Part shown: one piece after another, positions 36,236 through 43,737 of the stretch | Layout of the letters: the number at the start of each line of letters is the position of its first letter | Numbering within the stretch: the first letter of the stretch is position 1 | Source of the DNA: Nostoc sp. CMAA1605 | GTDB taxonomy: Bacteria; Cyanobacteriota; Cyanobacteriia; Cyanobacteriales; Nostocaceae | Reading direction: 5' to 3' | DNA length: 64,000 nucleotides | Assembly: GCF_021596505.1 (NCBI RefSeq) | Contig: NZ_PJIZ01000013.1 | Span: 39,996-103,995 of the forward strand | Position numbers and translations under genes: made by a program | The notes under the pieces: generated by a model | Seen by the model: the letters and a program-made list of their open reading frames with translations, nothing else | Database searches by the model: none | Told to the model about the DNA's origin: nothing

Positions 36236-36487
36236 CTATCTGGAAATACCTAGTTGTCTTCGTAAGTCTTGAACTTGTATTTCTAGATTATTCATCCATC
36301 GATTAAGAATCGAGTCTACATCCGTGCCTGGGGTGTTAGTTTGTTCGGGAGTATTTTCCCCCGGTTGTCTTCTGCCATAGCTTCTTTCCGCGCCAGCATA
36401 TATCGTCTTCATCTCCCACGTCGTCAGTTCATTAATAAATTTACTTTCGTCGTCAGGAGAAAGATCGGAGATTGTTATCCTTACCAT
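36236..36487 (-). CDS. Small protein with a leader related to the peptide trio
   Basis: 83 aa with a strong AAGGAGG ribosome site seven bases before the ATG. Its first 36 residues align with the trio: ITISDL matches IAINEL, and SKFINELTTWEMKTIYAGAERSY matches the ESFLNDLNNLDNSIAGAG segment. The rest differs: a Gln/Asn/Pro-rich linker (about residues 38-58) then SILNRWMNNLEIQVQDLRRQLG, an amphipathic helix. No cysteine. It is either a divergent precursor of the same pathway or a protein that borrowed the leader. Confidence 0.65.
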   Translation of the reverse strand: MVRITISDLSPDDESKFINELTTWEMKTIYAGAERSYGRRQPGENTPEQTNTPGTDVDSILNRWMNNLEIQVQDLRRQLGISR

Positions 36488-36823
36488 TTGCTTGCCTCCT
36501 TAAATACGGTCATATTATTGAGAGCAGTACAGGACAGAGACAGAACTAACTCAAAAATTAGAATTGTCCCCTTATATTTTGATTTTCTATTTGTGGAAGG
36601 CAACATTTTTTGCCGATATTTTCAGACAGAATTAAGAAAGTTTTGTCTATTAAACCGGATTTTTGATAATATTGCTGTTTTTTGTCTTGAGCAAAGGAAA
36701 AACCCCAGTTCATAAAATGAACCAGGGTTTTATCAGACAAGCTGTCAAGGTATTTATATTGGCAGTCATTGCTTTAATCCTGATCAAAAATCAAGTTAAA
36801 GGACTGACTACAAACTAGTGCAT
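36488..36823. other. Intergenic region between peptide locus and M16 genes
   Basis: 336 bp, with the terminator at 36698-36733. The plus-strand open frame across 36341-36715 has no domain features and overlaps the small peptide gene on the opposite strand. The promoter of the small peptide gene probably lies at 36500-36600. Confidence 0.45.
36698..36733 (-). terminator. Rho-independent terminator of the M16 operon
   Basis: Arms AAACCCTGGTTCAT/ATGAACTGGGGTTT read on the minus strand, one unpaired base, followed by a short T-run (GGGGTTTTTCC). It lies 90 bp past the stop of the second M16 gene. Confidence 0.7.
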
Positions 36824-38308
36824 TTACTTTTGAGCTTGTGGTTGTGAACCAGGAATAGTCACGTCTATTGGTGTTACTTGCGTTGCTAGTTGTGTTAATG
36901 GCGGTTGAATAGCGGTTTGATTACCCACTACCAGAGTTACAAGATTTTCTGGTTTGAGATATTGCTTCGCTACCCGTTGCACATCGGCGGCTGTGGTTGC
37001 AGAGACAGCTTTTTGATAGCGGAAGAGAAAATCAGCCGGATAGTTGTAATATTCGTAGCGCATTAACCGTGAAAGGGTTTGAGCAGGGTCTTGAAAGTTA
37101 AAGACAAAGGAATTTAAAGTAGACTCCTTAGCAAGAGTTAGTTCTTGTGCTGTGACTGGTTGTGCTTGGATGCGTTTAATTTCTGCCTGTAAAGCTTTGA
37201 CAAACTGCACAGTAGCATCAGAGCGAGTTTGTCCCCCAGTGATAAACATTCCAGGGTAATCAAAACGGGGACTCCATACACCGTATACAGAGTATGCTAA
37301 ACCTTGGCGCGATCGCAATTCATTAAACAACCTGCCGCCAAAGCCATTCAAAACCCCATTCAACACATCCAAAGCTGCATAATCAGGATTATCAAACCTC
37401 CCTCCCAAATGTCCCACCAATACACTACTTTGGGTTAACTGGGGTTGGTTAACAAAAAATACTCCCCCTGTATTCGCCTGTGTTACCTCTGGTAAAGGCA
37501 ATTTCATCATTTTGGGGTTACGTGGCCAATCACCCAGTTTAGCTTGAATGAGCGATCGCATTTTTTTGCTATCAAAATCCCCCACAATCCCTAAAATCGT
37601 ATTATTGGGGTGAAAGAAATCGCCATGGAAGCGCACTAAATCTTCACGAGTAATGCGATCTATCGTGGCATATTCTACAGTCCGCGCATAGGGGCTATCT
37701 TTGCCATATATCAGTTTGCGAAATTCCCGGCTGGTGATACCATCAGGATTATCATTCCGGCGTGCAATCGCACCTTTAGCTTGAGTTTTGGCTAAATCTA
37801 GCTTTTCTTGAGCAAATATCGGCTCTCTTAACACCTCAGCAAACAACCCAAACACCGTTTCTACATCTTCGCTGAGAGCATCAAAACTAGCACTTCCCGA
37901 CCCTTCACTGATACTAGCTTCTACAGATGCAGCCCGTTGTTCTAAAATTTCATTTAAATCATCGGCAGAATGTTTTTTAGTTCCCCCATCCCGCATCACC
38001 GTACCCGTCAAAGCCGCTAGTCCGACTTTCTTCCCATCTTCCCAACGACTACCAGTCCGTACTAAGGCTGTACCACTCACCAAAGGTAATTCGTGATCCT
38101 CCATTAGATACACAACTAAACCATTTTGCAGTACAAATCGCTCATACTTGGGCAATTTAATTTCCGGTAACGGCGCAAACTGCAACTCCGTGTAATGCTT
38201 GGCTGCTGCTGTCGCCACCGGAGAAAAGTTAAAAGTTACCAATAAAAAGGTACAAGCAACCATTAACGCGTAAATCAGTCGCTTACCATGTTGAATTTTC
38301 CTGGACAT
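36824..38308 (-). CDS. M16 family peptidase-like protein (non-catalytic type)
   Basis: 494 aa, exported. An N-terminal hydrophobic stretch (LIYALMVACTFLLVTFNF) is followed by two M16 halves. At the position where active M16 enzymes carry HxxEH, this protein reads LAALTGTVMRDGGT, so the zinc site is missing. GSASFDALSEDV and RSRQGLAYSVYGVW are typical of the family. The gene upstream encodes an active M16 enzyme, so the two probably form a heterodimer, as in mitochondrial processing peptidase. The gap between them is 105 bp. Confidence 0.88.
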   Translation of the reverse strand: MSRKIQHGKRLIYALMVACTFLLVTFNFSPVATAAAKHYTELQFAPLPEIKLPKYERFVLQNGLVVYLMEDHELPLVSGTALVRTGSRWEDGKKVGLAALTGTVMRDGGTKKHSADDLNEILEQRAASVEASISEGSGSASFDALSEDVETVFGLFAEVLREPIFAQEKLDLAKTQAKGAIARRNDNPDGITSREFRKLIYGKDSPYARTVEYATIDRITREDLVRFHGDFFHPNNTILGIVGDFDSKKMRSLIQAKLGDWPRNPKMMKLPLPEVTQANTGGVFFVNQPQLTQSSVLVGHLGGRFDNPDYAALDVLNGVLNGFGGRLFNELRSRQGLAYSVYGVWSPRFDYPGMFITGGQTRSDATVQFVKALQAEIKRIQAQPVTAQELTLAKESTLNSFVFNFQDPAQTLSRLMRYEYYNYPADFLFRYQKAVSATTAADVQRVAKQYLKPENLVTLVVGNQTAIQPPLTQLATQVTPIDVTIPGSQPQAQK

Positions 38309-38413
38309 TTACCTGTGAACCCTCACCTGATACTTTTAGATTAGAAATTTCTTGGAGTAATGAATACTTGTGTTCTTACTCAGCACCCAGCACTCACCAC
38401 TCACCACTCTTCA

Positions 38414-40066
38414 TCAAGTTTGTTTGGACAGCAATTTGCCAATTGTGCGATTTTCGGCTGTGAATGTTGTCTTAGCTATGCGCTGAATATCGGCAGGAGT
38501 CACAGCCGCAATTTCATCCAATTGTTTAAACAGATTCCGCCAAGAGCCAGTTTTGACTTCATATTCTAAAAGTTGCTGTGCCATACCCATATTAGAGTCG
38601 AGGCTGCGGAGTAAATCTGCTCGTGCTTGGGTTTTCACCCGTTCTAATTCGGAGACGGCTACAGGTTGGGTTTGCAATTTGTCAATTTCTTGGCGTAAAG
38701 CCGTCGCCACATCATCTACACTGTGACCAGGAGCAGTCAAAGCATAAAATAGCATCAAGTTGGGATATTTATCTCCAGGAAAACCGCTAAAACCTTGGGC
38801 AGTTAAAGCTACCCGTTTTTGTTCTACCAAAGATTTATACAATCTTGATGTCCGTCCGTTACTTAATAAACCACTAATGATGTCATAAACTGCGTTATCA
38901 GGATGAGTACCAGCAGGACGATGATAACCTTCCAGATACCAAGGTTGGGAAGGTAATTCTAAAGTTACTTCTCGTGTTTGAGTTTGCTTTGGTTCTACAG
39001 GAATTTTTGCTTGGGCTTTGGGTTTCGACTGATAGCGACCAAAGTAAGTCTGTGCTAATTTTTTCACCTCTGCTGGGTTGACATCACCCACCACCGCAAT
39101 TGTGATATTGCTGGGTACATAGTGAGTGTCAAAAAAATCCTGTACATCTTTGGGTGTGAGGTTACGAATATCTTCGTCATAACCAATCACCGGTCGTCTG
39201 TAAGGATGGACTTTATAAGCGGCATCGATAAACCTTTCAATCATCATGCCAATGGGGGAATTTTCCACCCGCATCCGTCGTTCTTCTAAAATTACATCTT
39301 TTTCTTTATAAAACTCCCGCCGAATCACAGGATCAAGAAAACGGTCAGACTCTAAAGACATCCACAGTTCTAACTTATTAGAAGGAAAACTATAGAAATA
39401 ACGAGTCGCTTCTGTGGAAGTGTTAGCATTTAAGCCTACACCGCCGGCTTGCTCAACTATTTGTCCTAACTCATTTTGCTTGACTAATTTAGCTGCTTGT
39501 GCCTCAACTTTTTGAAATTCCCCTTGTAACTTAGCGACTTCATCTTTTTTCCCACTAGCTTTTGCAGCTCTAATTTGAGTATCCAACTGTTCTAAACGCT
39601 CTAACAGAGGTTTTTCGGCTTTATAGTCAGTTGTACCGATACTGGTAGTACCTTTAAATGCCAAATGCTCTAGAAAGTGGGCAACACCAGTTTTACCATC
39701 TGGCTCATCCACACCACCCACATCAGCGTAGGTGAGAAAGGAAACTACAGGTGCTTGATGGCGTTCTAAAACAATAAACTTCATGCCATTACTCAAGCGA
39801 AACTCTGTGAGATTCTTAATTACCCGGTCTAGATAGGGTTGAATCGAGCTTTTAGTTGTAGGAGTTTTGCTTGGTTGGAGTGCAGTTTCAACAGGTGATA
39901 GAGTTTGAGTCTGGGCTAAAGCCATTGATGGTACTATTCCCCACCAGCCAACTAATAGTGTTAAGAAAATTGTTAACAGTCGGCGGGAGATATCCCTGTT
40001 AAAAAAAGCGGGAATGTATAACGGATGTTTCATATCTGGGGCGTGTGAGCGACTGAACTGATTCAT
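38414..40066 (-). CDS. M16 family zinc peptidase (catalytic type)
   Basis: 550 aa from ATG 40066 (TTG 40081 would add five residues). A signal peptide (LLTIFLTLLVGWWGIVPSMALA) is followed by the inverted zinc motif AHFLEHLAFKG and the distal Glu region. A charged coiled-coil insertion (LLERLEQLDTQIRAAKAS and onward) at about residues 155-200 follows the zinc helix, a feature of some cyanobacterial and bacterial M16B members. The second half contains SRLYKSLVEQKRVALTAQ. It is likely periplasmic and paired with the non-catalytic partner downstream. Confidence 0.9.
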   Translation of the reverse strand: MNQFSRSHAPDMKHPLYIPAFFNRDISRRLLTIFLTLLVGWWGIVPSMALAQTQTLSPVETALQPSKTPTTKSSIQPYLDRVIKNLTEFRLSNGMKFIVLERHQAPVVSFLTYADVGGVDEPDGKTGVAHFLEHLAFKGTTSIGTTDYKAEKPLLERLEQLDTQIRAAKASGKKDEVAKLQGEFQKVEAQAAKLVKQNELGQIVEQAGGVGLNANTSTEATRYFYSFPSNKLELWMSLESDRFLDPVIRREFYKEKDVILEERRMRVENSPIGMMIERFIDAAYKVHPYRRPVIGYDEDIRNLTPKDVQDFFDTHYVPSNITIAVVGDVNPAEVKKLAQTYFGRYQSKPKAQAKIPVEPKQTQTREVTLELPSQPWYLEGYHRPAGTHPDNAVYDIISGLLSNGRTSRLYKSLVEQKRVALTAQGFSGFPGDKYPNLMLFYALTAPGHSVDDVATALRQEIDKLQTQPVAVSELERVKTQARADLLRSLDSNMGMAQQLLEYEVKTGSWRNLFKQLDEIAAVTPADIQRIAKTTFTAENRTIGKLLSKQT

Positions 40067-40217
40067 AAGCAACGAGTACAATAAATTTTCACTACTTAGG
40101 TAGCAGGTTACTTAGTCATAGGAGCGTTAATCTTGTATTAAGCTTTCTGTGCTTTTAGTACCTGACGTTAGACAATAATGCTACAAACCGTGTTCCGGAG
40201 ATTTTACAATAACTATT

Positions 40218-40793
40218 ATGCGAGTTTTTAATTCTCCCCCACCCTCAGAAGCACAGACGCGCTCCCGCATCTTACAGGCAGCACTCAGGTTATTTGCATC
40301 TCAAGGATTTGATGGTACTACCACCCGTGACTTAGCACAAGCAGCTGGTGTGGCAGAAGGGACTTTATTTCGGCATTTTACAAATAAAAAAGCGATTTTG
40401 GTGGAGGTAGCAACTACGGGCTGGGTGGAGATTCTGACAGATTTACTGACAGAATTAAGCGAAATGGGCAGCTATAAAGCTGTAGCCCAGGTAATGCGCC
40501 GCCGGATGTGGAATTTGCAAAAAAATGCCGATTTAATGCGAGTGTGCTTTATGGAAGTGCAGTTTCATCCAGATTTGCGCGATCGCATTCAAATCGAAGT
40601 CATCAACAAAATGACCGATGTCGCCGAAGCCTTCTTCCAAACCGCAATGGATAAAGGCATTTATCGCCAAATGGATGCCAACTTAGTCGCAAAAGTCTTT
40701 TTAGGAATGTTTGCGATCGCCGGTTTTTCCAACAACACCCTCATGCAACCTGATGCTTCCCCCAACAAATGCAGCAAATGGCCGAAGGTTTAG
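40218..40793 (+). CDS. TetR family regulator with frameshifted C-terminus
   Basis: 191 aa as read. N-terminal TetR helix-turn-helix (RILQAALRLFASQGFDGTTTRDLAQAAGVAEGTLFRHF, shown here only as landmarks RILQAALRLFASQG and GVAEGTLFRHF), then a helical ligand domain. At 40759-40763 a run of five C is followed, in the +1 frame, by QQMQQMAEGLADIFLNGVL and a stop at 40831, which is how such proteins normally end. Restoring one C gives about 204 aa. So the gene has either a real frameshift at its 3' end or a sequencing error. The DNA-binding half is intact. It is divergent from the M16 genes, whose expression it may control. Confidence 0.85.
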   Translation: MRVFNSPPPSEAQTRSRILQAALRLFASQGFDGTTTRDLAQAAGVAEGTLFRHFTNKKAILVEVATTGWVEILTDLLTELSEMGSYKAVAQVMRRRMWNLQKNADLMRVCFMEVQFHPDLRDRIQIEVINKMTDVAEAFFQTAMDKGIYRQMDANLVAKVFLGMFAIAGFSNNTLMQPDASPNKCSKWPKV

Positions 40794-40831
40794 CCGATAT
40801 CTTTCTCAATGGGGTATTGGTGAAGGATTGA

Positions 40832-40933
40832 GGGCAGGGGGCAGGGGGGCAGGGAGACAAGGGAGACAGGGTAGACAAGGGAAAATTGATTTCTCAACTC
40901 AGCACTCACAACTCAGCACTCAGCACTCAGCAC
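40832..40933. repeat. Low-complexity repeats
   Basis: GGCAGGGGGC and GGGAGACAAGG words, then CACTCAG heptamers (40897-40933) that run into the 3' end of the DUF4332 gene and provide its last codons. Confidence 0.75.
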
Positions 40934-41368
40934 TCTCCTCGCTTGTTGACTCCACTGTTGAACTAACTCAACAGCTGGACACAAATCGCGTCGCTGCATG
41001 GTTGCTACTTGCAGGCGTAAAATCTGTTTGTGTAATCTGTGGGTGGGAATTTGGGCTAATTGTGCTACTGAACCAACGCCTGCGTGCAGTAGTAAACCAC
41101 AATACTGTATTCCCACACTAGGAACACGCGCCAAATCAGCCAAGGCTATCCATTTATTGACATATTGCAGGTGAACTTGTAACTTACTGGACAAAGTTAG
41201 CCTGTCTTGCGTAGTTTTGCCTTGTTTAACTAACCCCAGGGTGGTTTGAATTCCACAGTTGTGTAATTGTAATTGTTCTTCTGGACTCAATCCTGGTAAC
41301 TGTTCAATCGGCCAGTCACAGGATTGCATCGTACTTCGGTTGTTGGTTGCCGTTACTTTAGTAGGCAT
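40913..41368 (-). CDS. DUF4332 domain-containing protein
   Basis: 151 aa, cytoplasmic. DUF4332 is a small helix-hairpin-helix-like domain. LPGLSPEEQLQLHNCGIQTTLGLV and DLARVPSVGIQYCGLLLHAGVGSVAQLA are two HhH-type repeats with the typical L-x-G hairpins. Function uncertain; possibly nucleic-acid related. Its last codons (LSAEC and stop) are read from the CACTCAG heptamer array. ATG 41368 is the start used here. Confidence 0.75.
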   Translation of the reverse strand: MPTKVTATNNRSTMQSCDWPIEQLPGLSPEEQLQLHNCGIQTTLGLVKQGKTTQDRLTLSSKLQVHLQYVNKWIALADLARVPSVGIQYCGLLLHAGVGSVAQLAQIPTHRLHKQILRLQVATMQRRDLCPAVELVQQWSQQARRVLSAEC

Positions 41369-41457
41369 TTTGAAGAATTAACATAAGTTGCCTTTAATAT
41401 TGTGACTTGTAAATCTGGGAATTGAGCATTGAGAATTTGGCATTAAACTCACAAATA

Positions 41458-41727
41458 TTAACGATTCCTCTTAGAAAATAATCCAGACATACTCAATCCA
41501 GTTGCTAATAACCCCAAACATCCTAATCCGTTCAAAATCGGATAAATTCCCTCAAGATGGAAGATTTCTCCTGTATGAATGCTCAACAGTAAGCTAGCAG
41601 GGACTCCTATACTAATCGACCATTCACGAACAAAAGTTGCTAGCATCCCTGTCAATACGGTCAAAATCAGTGGCAGAGATATAATTATGCCGAGAATCCG
41701 ATGATACTTACGAAATGAACGTTTCAT
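41458..41727 (-). CDS. Small membrane protein, PepSY-associated type
   Basis: 89 aa from ATG 41727 (MKRSFRKYHR); a longer upstream reading adds 18 unlikely residues. Two membrane helices: HRILGIIISLPLILTVLTGMLA and ILNGLGCLGLLATGLSMSG, separated by SIHTGEIF. The RKYHRILGI...TG and HTG pattern is that of PepSY-associated membrane domains. Function unknown. Confidence 0.65.
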   Translation of the reverse strand: MKRSFRKYHRILGIIISLPLILTVLTGMLATFVREWSISIGVPASLLLSIHTGEIFHLEGIYPILNGLGCLGLLATGLSMSGLFSKRNR

Positions 41728-42044
41728 GGTGGTTCTGTTATCGATGAAAACTTTTTGGCTAATAACTGAAAATGCAGACACGACCAGAAGAATCTAGTTT
41801 GACTTGCTTAGACTCGATGTAAATAATTGTTATGAGCAGTTTTACTGATCTCTGTTCTAAGATACTGCACAGTAGGTAAAAAATTCAGCAAAAGAAAAAT
41901 ATAGTTAATTTCCGAGTCTTTTTTCTCGACATCTTTAATAATTGAATAACAGAAATATCATCTTAAATATTTCTGTTTATGGTAGGTGTGATATCTAAAC
42001 ACACATCATCAATTACAAATACAAGTTTTTTTGAGGAGTTAATT
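41728..42044. other. AT-rich divergent intergenic region
   Basis: 317 bp between the small membrane protein and the lipoprotein gene. The 41937-41968 stretch has a weak inverted repeat (AATATTTCTG and CAGAAATAT). No gene recognised. Confidence 0.4.
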
Positions 42045-42464
42045 ATGAAGCGTTTTCAACCAGTTATGATGGTTACTATTATCAGCCTCATGGCTTTAGT
42101 GGGATGTAACAAGGTTGAACAACCTAATACACAGGCTTCACCTAGCGAAAATACTACTAAAACAGTAGCAAATTCCACAGAAGCCACAGATTTCAAAGGT
42201 CTAGAAGGTGTAATTACCAATACTAAAACAGCAGTTGAAGCAGGTAATTTTACTAAAGCTAAAGGAGAATTTGAGAAATTCGAGGATTTCTGGTCAAAGG
42301 TTGAAGATGGAATCAAAGCTAAATCTCCTAATACCTACAAAGACATTGAAGATCAAGCCGATGAGATTAAAGCAGGTCTGAAATCTTCTAAACCAAATAA
42401 ACAGAAAGTATTAACGGCTTTAGCTTCTTTGAGTAAAAATGTGACTAGCGTTGCTAAACCTTAA
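42045..42464 (+). CDS. Small lipoprotein, DUF4363-like
   Basis: 139 aa from ATG 42045, preceded by GAGGAG. The signal peptide ends in the lipobox LMALVGC. The mature part has an acidic linker then a helical domain (GLEGVITNTKTAVEAGNF, FEKFEDFWSKVEDGIKAKSP, NTYKDIEDQADEI) resembling DUF4363 proteins. Function unknown. Probably attached to a membrane facing the periplasm. Confidence 0.7.
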   Translation: MKRFQPVMMVTIISLMALVGCNKVEQPNTQASPSENTTKTVANSTEATDFKGLEGVITNTKTAVEAGNFTKAKGEFEKFEDFWSKVEDGIKAKSPNTYKDIEDQADEIKAGLKSSKPNKQKVLTALASLSKNVTSVAKP

Positions 42465-42484
42465 GCATTAACTCAACTAGGGGA

Positions 42485-43306
42485 CTAAAGAATTAATTCT
42501 CCCCGTAAGACTGTCACAGCTTGTCCTGCTAGCAAAACGCGATCGCCACCCACATAATTGACTTTCACAACTCCGCCACGGCTGGATGCTTGGTATGCTA
42601 GAAATTGATCTTTGTGGAGGCGATGGGCTACGCCCCACCGTAGGCGATCGCGCCAATATGCAGCCAAGCAACAATGGGCAGCACCCGTAACTGGATCTTC
42701 GTTAATTCCTAAACCTGGGGCGAAAAAGCGAGAAATAAAATCATACTCAGAATTAGCTTTGGCAAGACTTGTCACCACCACATCAGCCATCGGTAAACTT
42801 TTCATCTGCTGAAAGTTGGGCTGCATCTGTCGCACTAAATCTTCTGATTCCACCTCTACTAAATAACCCAAACTATTCTGCATGACTGTTTGCAACGGTA
42901 CTCCTAACGCCTGACTCAGTTCTGGCGGTGCAGTCGTTGGTTGAGAATGAATCACAGGGAAATCTAACTCAATCCAGTCACCTTGGCGTTTAGCAATAAG
43001 TAAACCGCTTTTGGTGTGAAAACGTGCGTCTTCATTGGTTGATAAATGCCCTTCAGACCACAGCACATGACTACTAGCTAAGGTTGCATGACCACAAAGC
43101 GGTACTTCTGTTGTCGGCGTAAACCAGCGCAGACTAAAGCCATCATCTAGTTTTACTAAAAAAGCCGTCTCCGATAAATTCATTTCTTGGGCGACATTCT
43201 GCATCCAAGCGTCTGTTTGCGGAGTCGCTAAAACACAAACGGCGGCTGGGTTCCCTGCAAAGGGTTTATCGGTAAACGCATCCACCTGAGTAATAATTTG
43301 TCTCAT
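42485..43306 (-). CDS. PhzF family isomerase-like protein
   Basis: 273 aa from ATG 43306. The PhzF fold shows VDAFTDKPFAGNPAAV near the N-terminus, SETAFLV with the catalytic-type Glu, PLCGHATLASSHVL, and the second-half DPVTGAAHCCLAAYW. Substrate unknown; family members include phenazine isomerases and many uncharacterised enzymes. An 8-residue insertion (RWGVAHRL) after YWRDRL is encoded by a 24-bp repeat insert at 42618-42641. The insertion keeps the frame and lies on a surface loop before AYQASSRGG. Confidence 0.88.
   Translation of the reverse strand: MRQIITQVDAFTDKPFAGNPAAVCVLATPQTDAWMQNVAQEMNLSETAFLVKLDDGFSLRWFTPTTEVPLCGHATLASSHVLWSEGHLSTNEDARFHTKSGLLIAKRQGDWIELDFPVIHSQPTTAPPELSQALGVPLQTVMQNSLGYLVEVESEDLVRQMQPNFQQMKSLPMADVVVTSLAKANSEYDFISRFFAPGLGINEDPVTGAAHCCLAAYWRDRLRWGVAHRLHKDQFLAYQASSRGGVVKVNYVGGDRVLLAGQAVTVLRGELIL
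42618..42641. repeat. 24-bp palindromic small dispersed repeat inserted in the phzF-like gene
   Basis: AGGCGATGGGCTACGCCCCA and four more bases, bounded by direct repeats AGGCGAT at 42618-42624 and 42642-42648. Exactly 24 bp, so in frame. The interior (TGGGCTACGCCCCA) is near-palindromic. It resembles the very small mobile repeats (SDR) described for Nostoc. Confidence 0.75.
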
Positions 43307-43462
43307 AAAATGACACTGCAATGAAAACTAGCCAATTTGCAGCTTAAATATAGATAATCCTGAAGAAGTATATACTAAGGCGATCGCTCTGGGCAAACTA
43401 AAACAAGTGAAAGAAGTTAAGAATAAGCGTTTAAGGCCAGCATCTAAGGATAAATCAAAAAT

Positions 43463-43711
43463 ATGTTGTTCAATCAAGCAGAAAATCTTGCCATCAAAAT
43501 TTTAAAAACTCTTTTTAGAACGATTTCTTTCGGGCTAATATTTCTCAGTTTAGTTAGTTGTGGTAACGGTCAAACATCTCCAACCGGCATAGAACGCCCA
43601 ACTGTAGAGAGTAATTCTTCCCCAGCCCCAACAGATGCAACAACAGATAAAGAAGACGAAGAAGATGAGCAGGATGAAGCTGATCAAGATGACAAAGACA
43701 AGAACAATTAA
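43463..43711 (+). CDS. Small acidic lipoprotein
   Basis: 82 aa. Signal peptide (TISFGLIFLSLVSC, lipobox LVSC) and a mature part of only about 45 residues, Ser/Thr-rich then highly acidic (DKEDEEDEQDEADQDDKD). No domain recognised. The acidic tail could bind cations. It ends 26 bp before the aminopeptidase gene, so the two may be co-transcribed. Confidence 0.6.
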   Translation: MLFNQAENLAIKILKTLFRTISFGLIFLSLVSCGNGQTSPTGIERPTVESNSSPAPTDATTDKEDEEDEQDEADQDDKDKNN

Positions 43712-43737
43712 AATAAGAATAAATCAAAGTTGTGTGA

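Noticed and set aside
36341..36715. Plus-strand open frame of 124 codons overlapping the small peptide gene
   Set aside because: No domain-like sequence, and the opposite strand has a well-supported small gene with a strong ribosome site.
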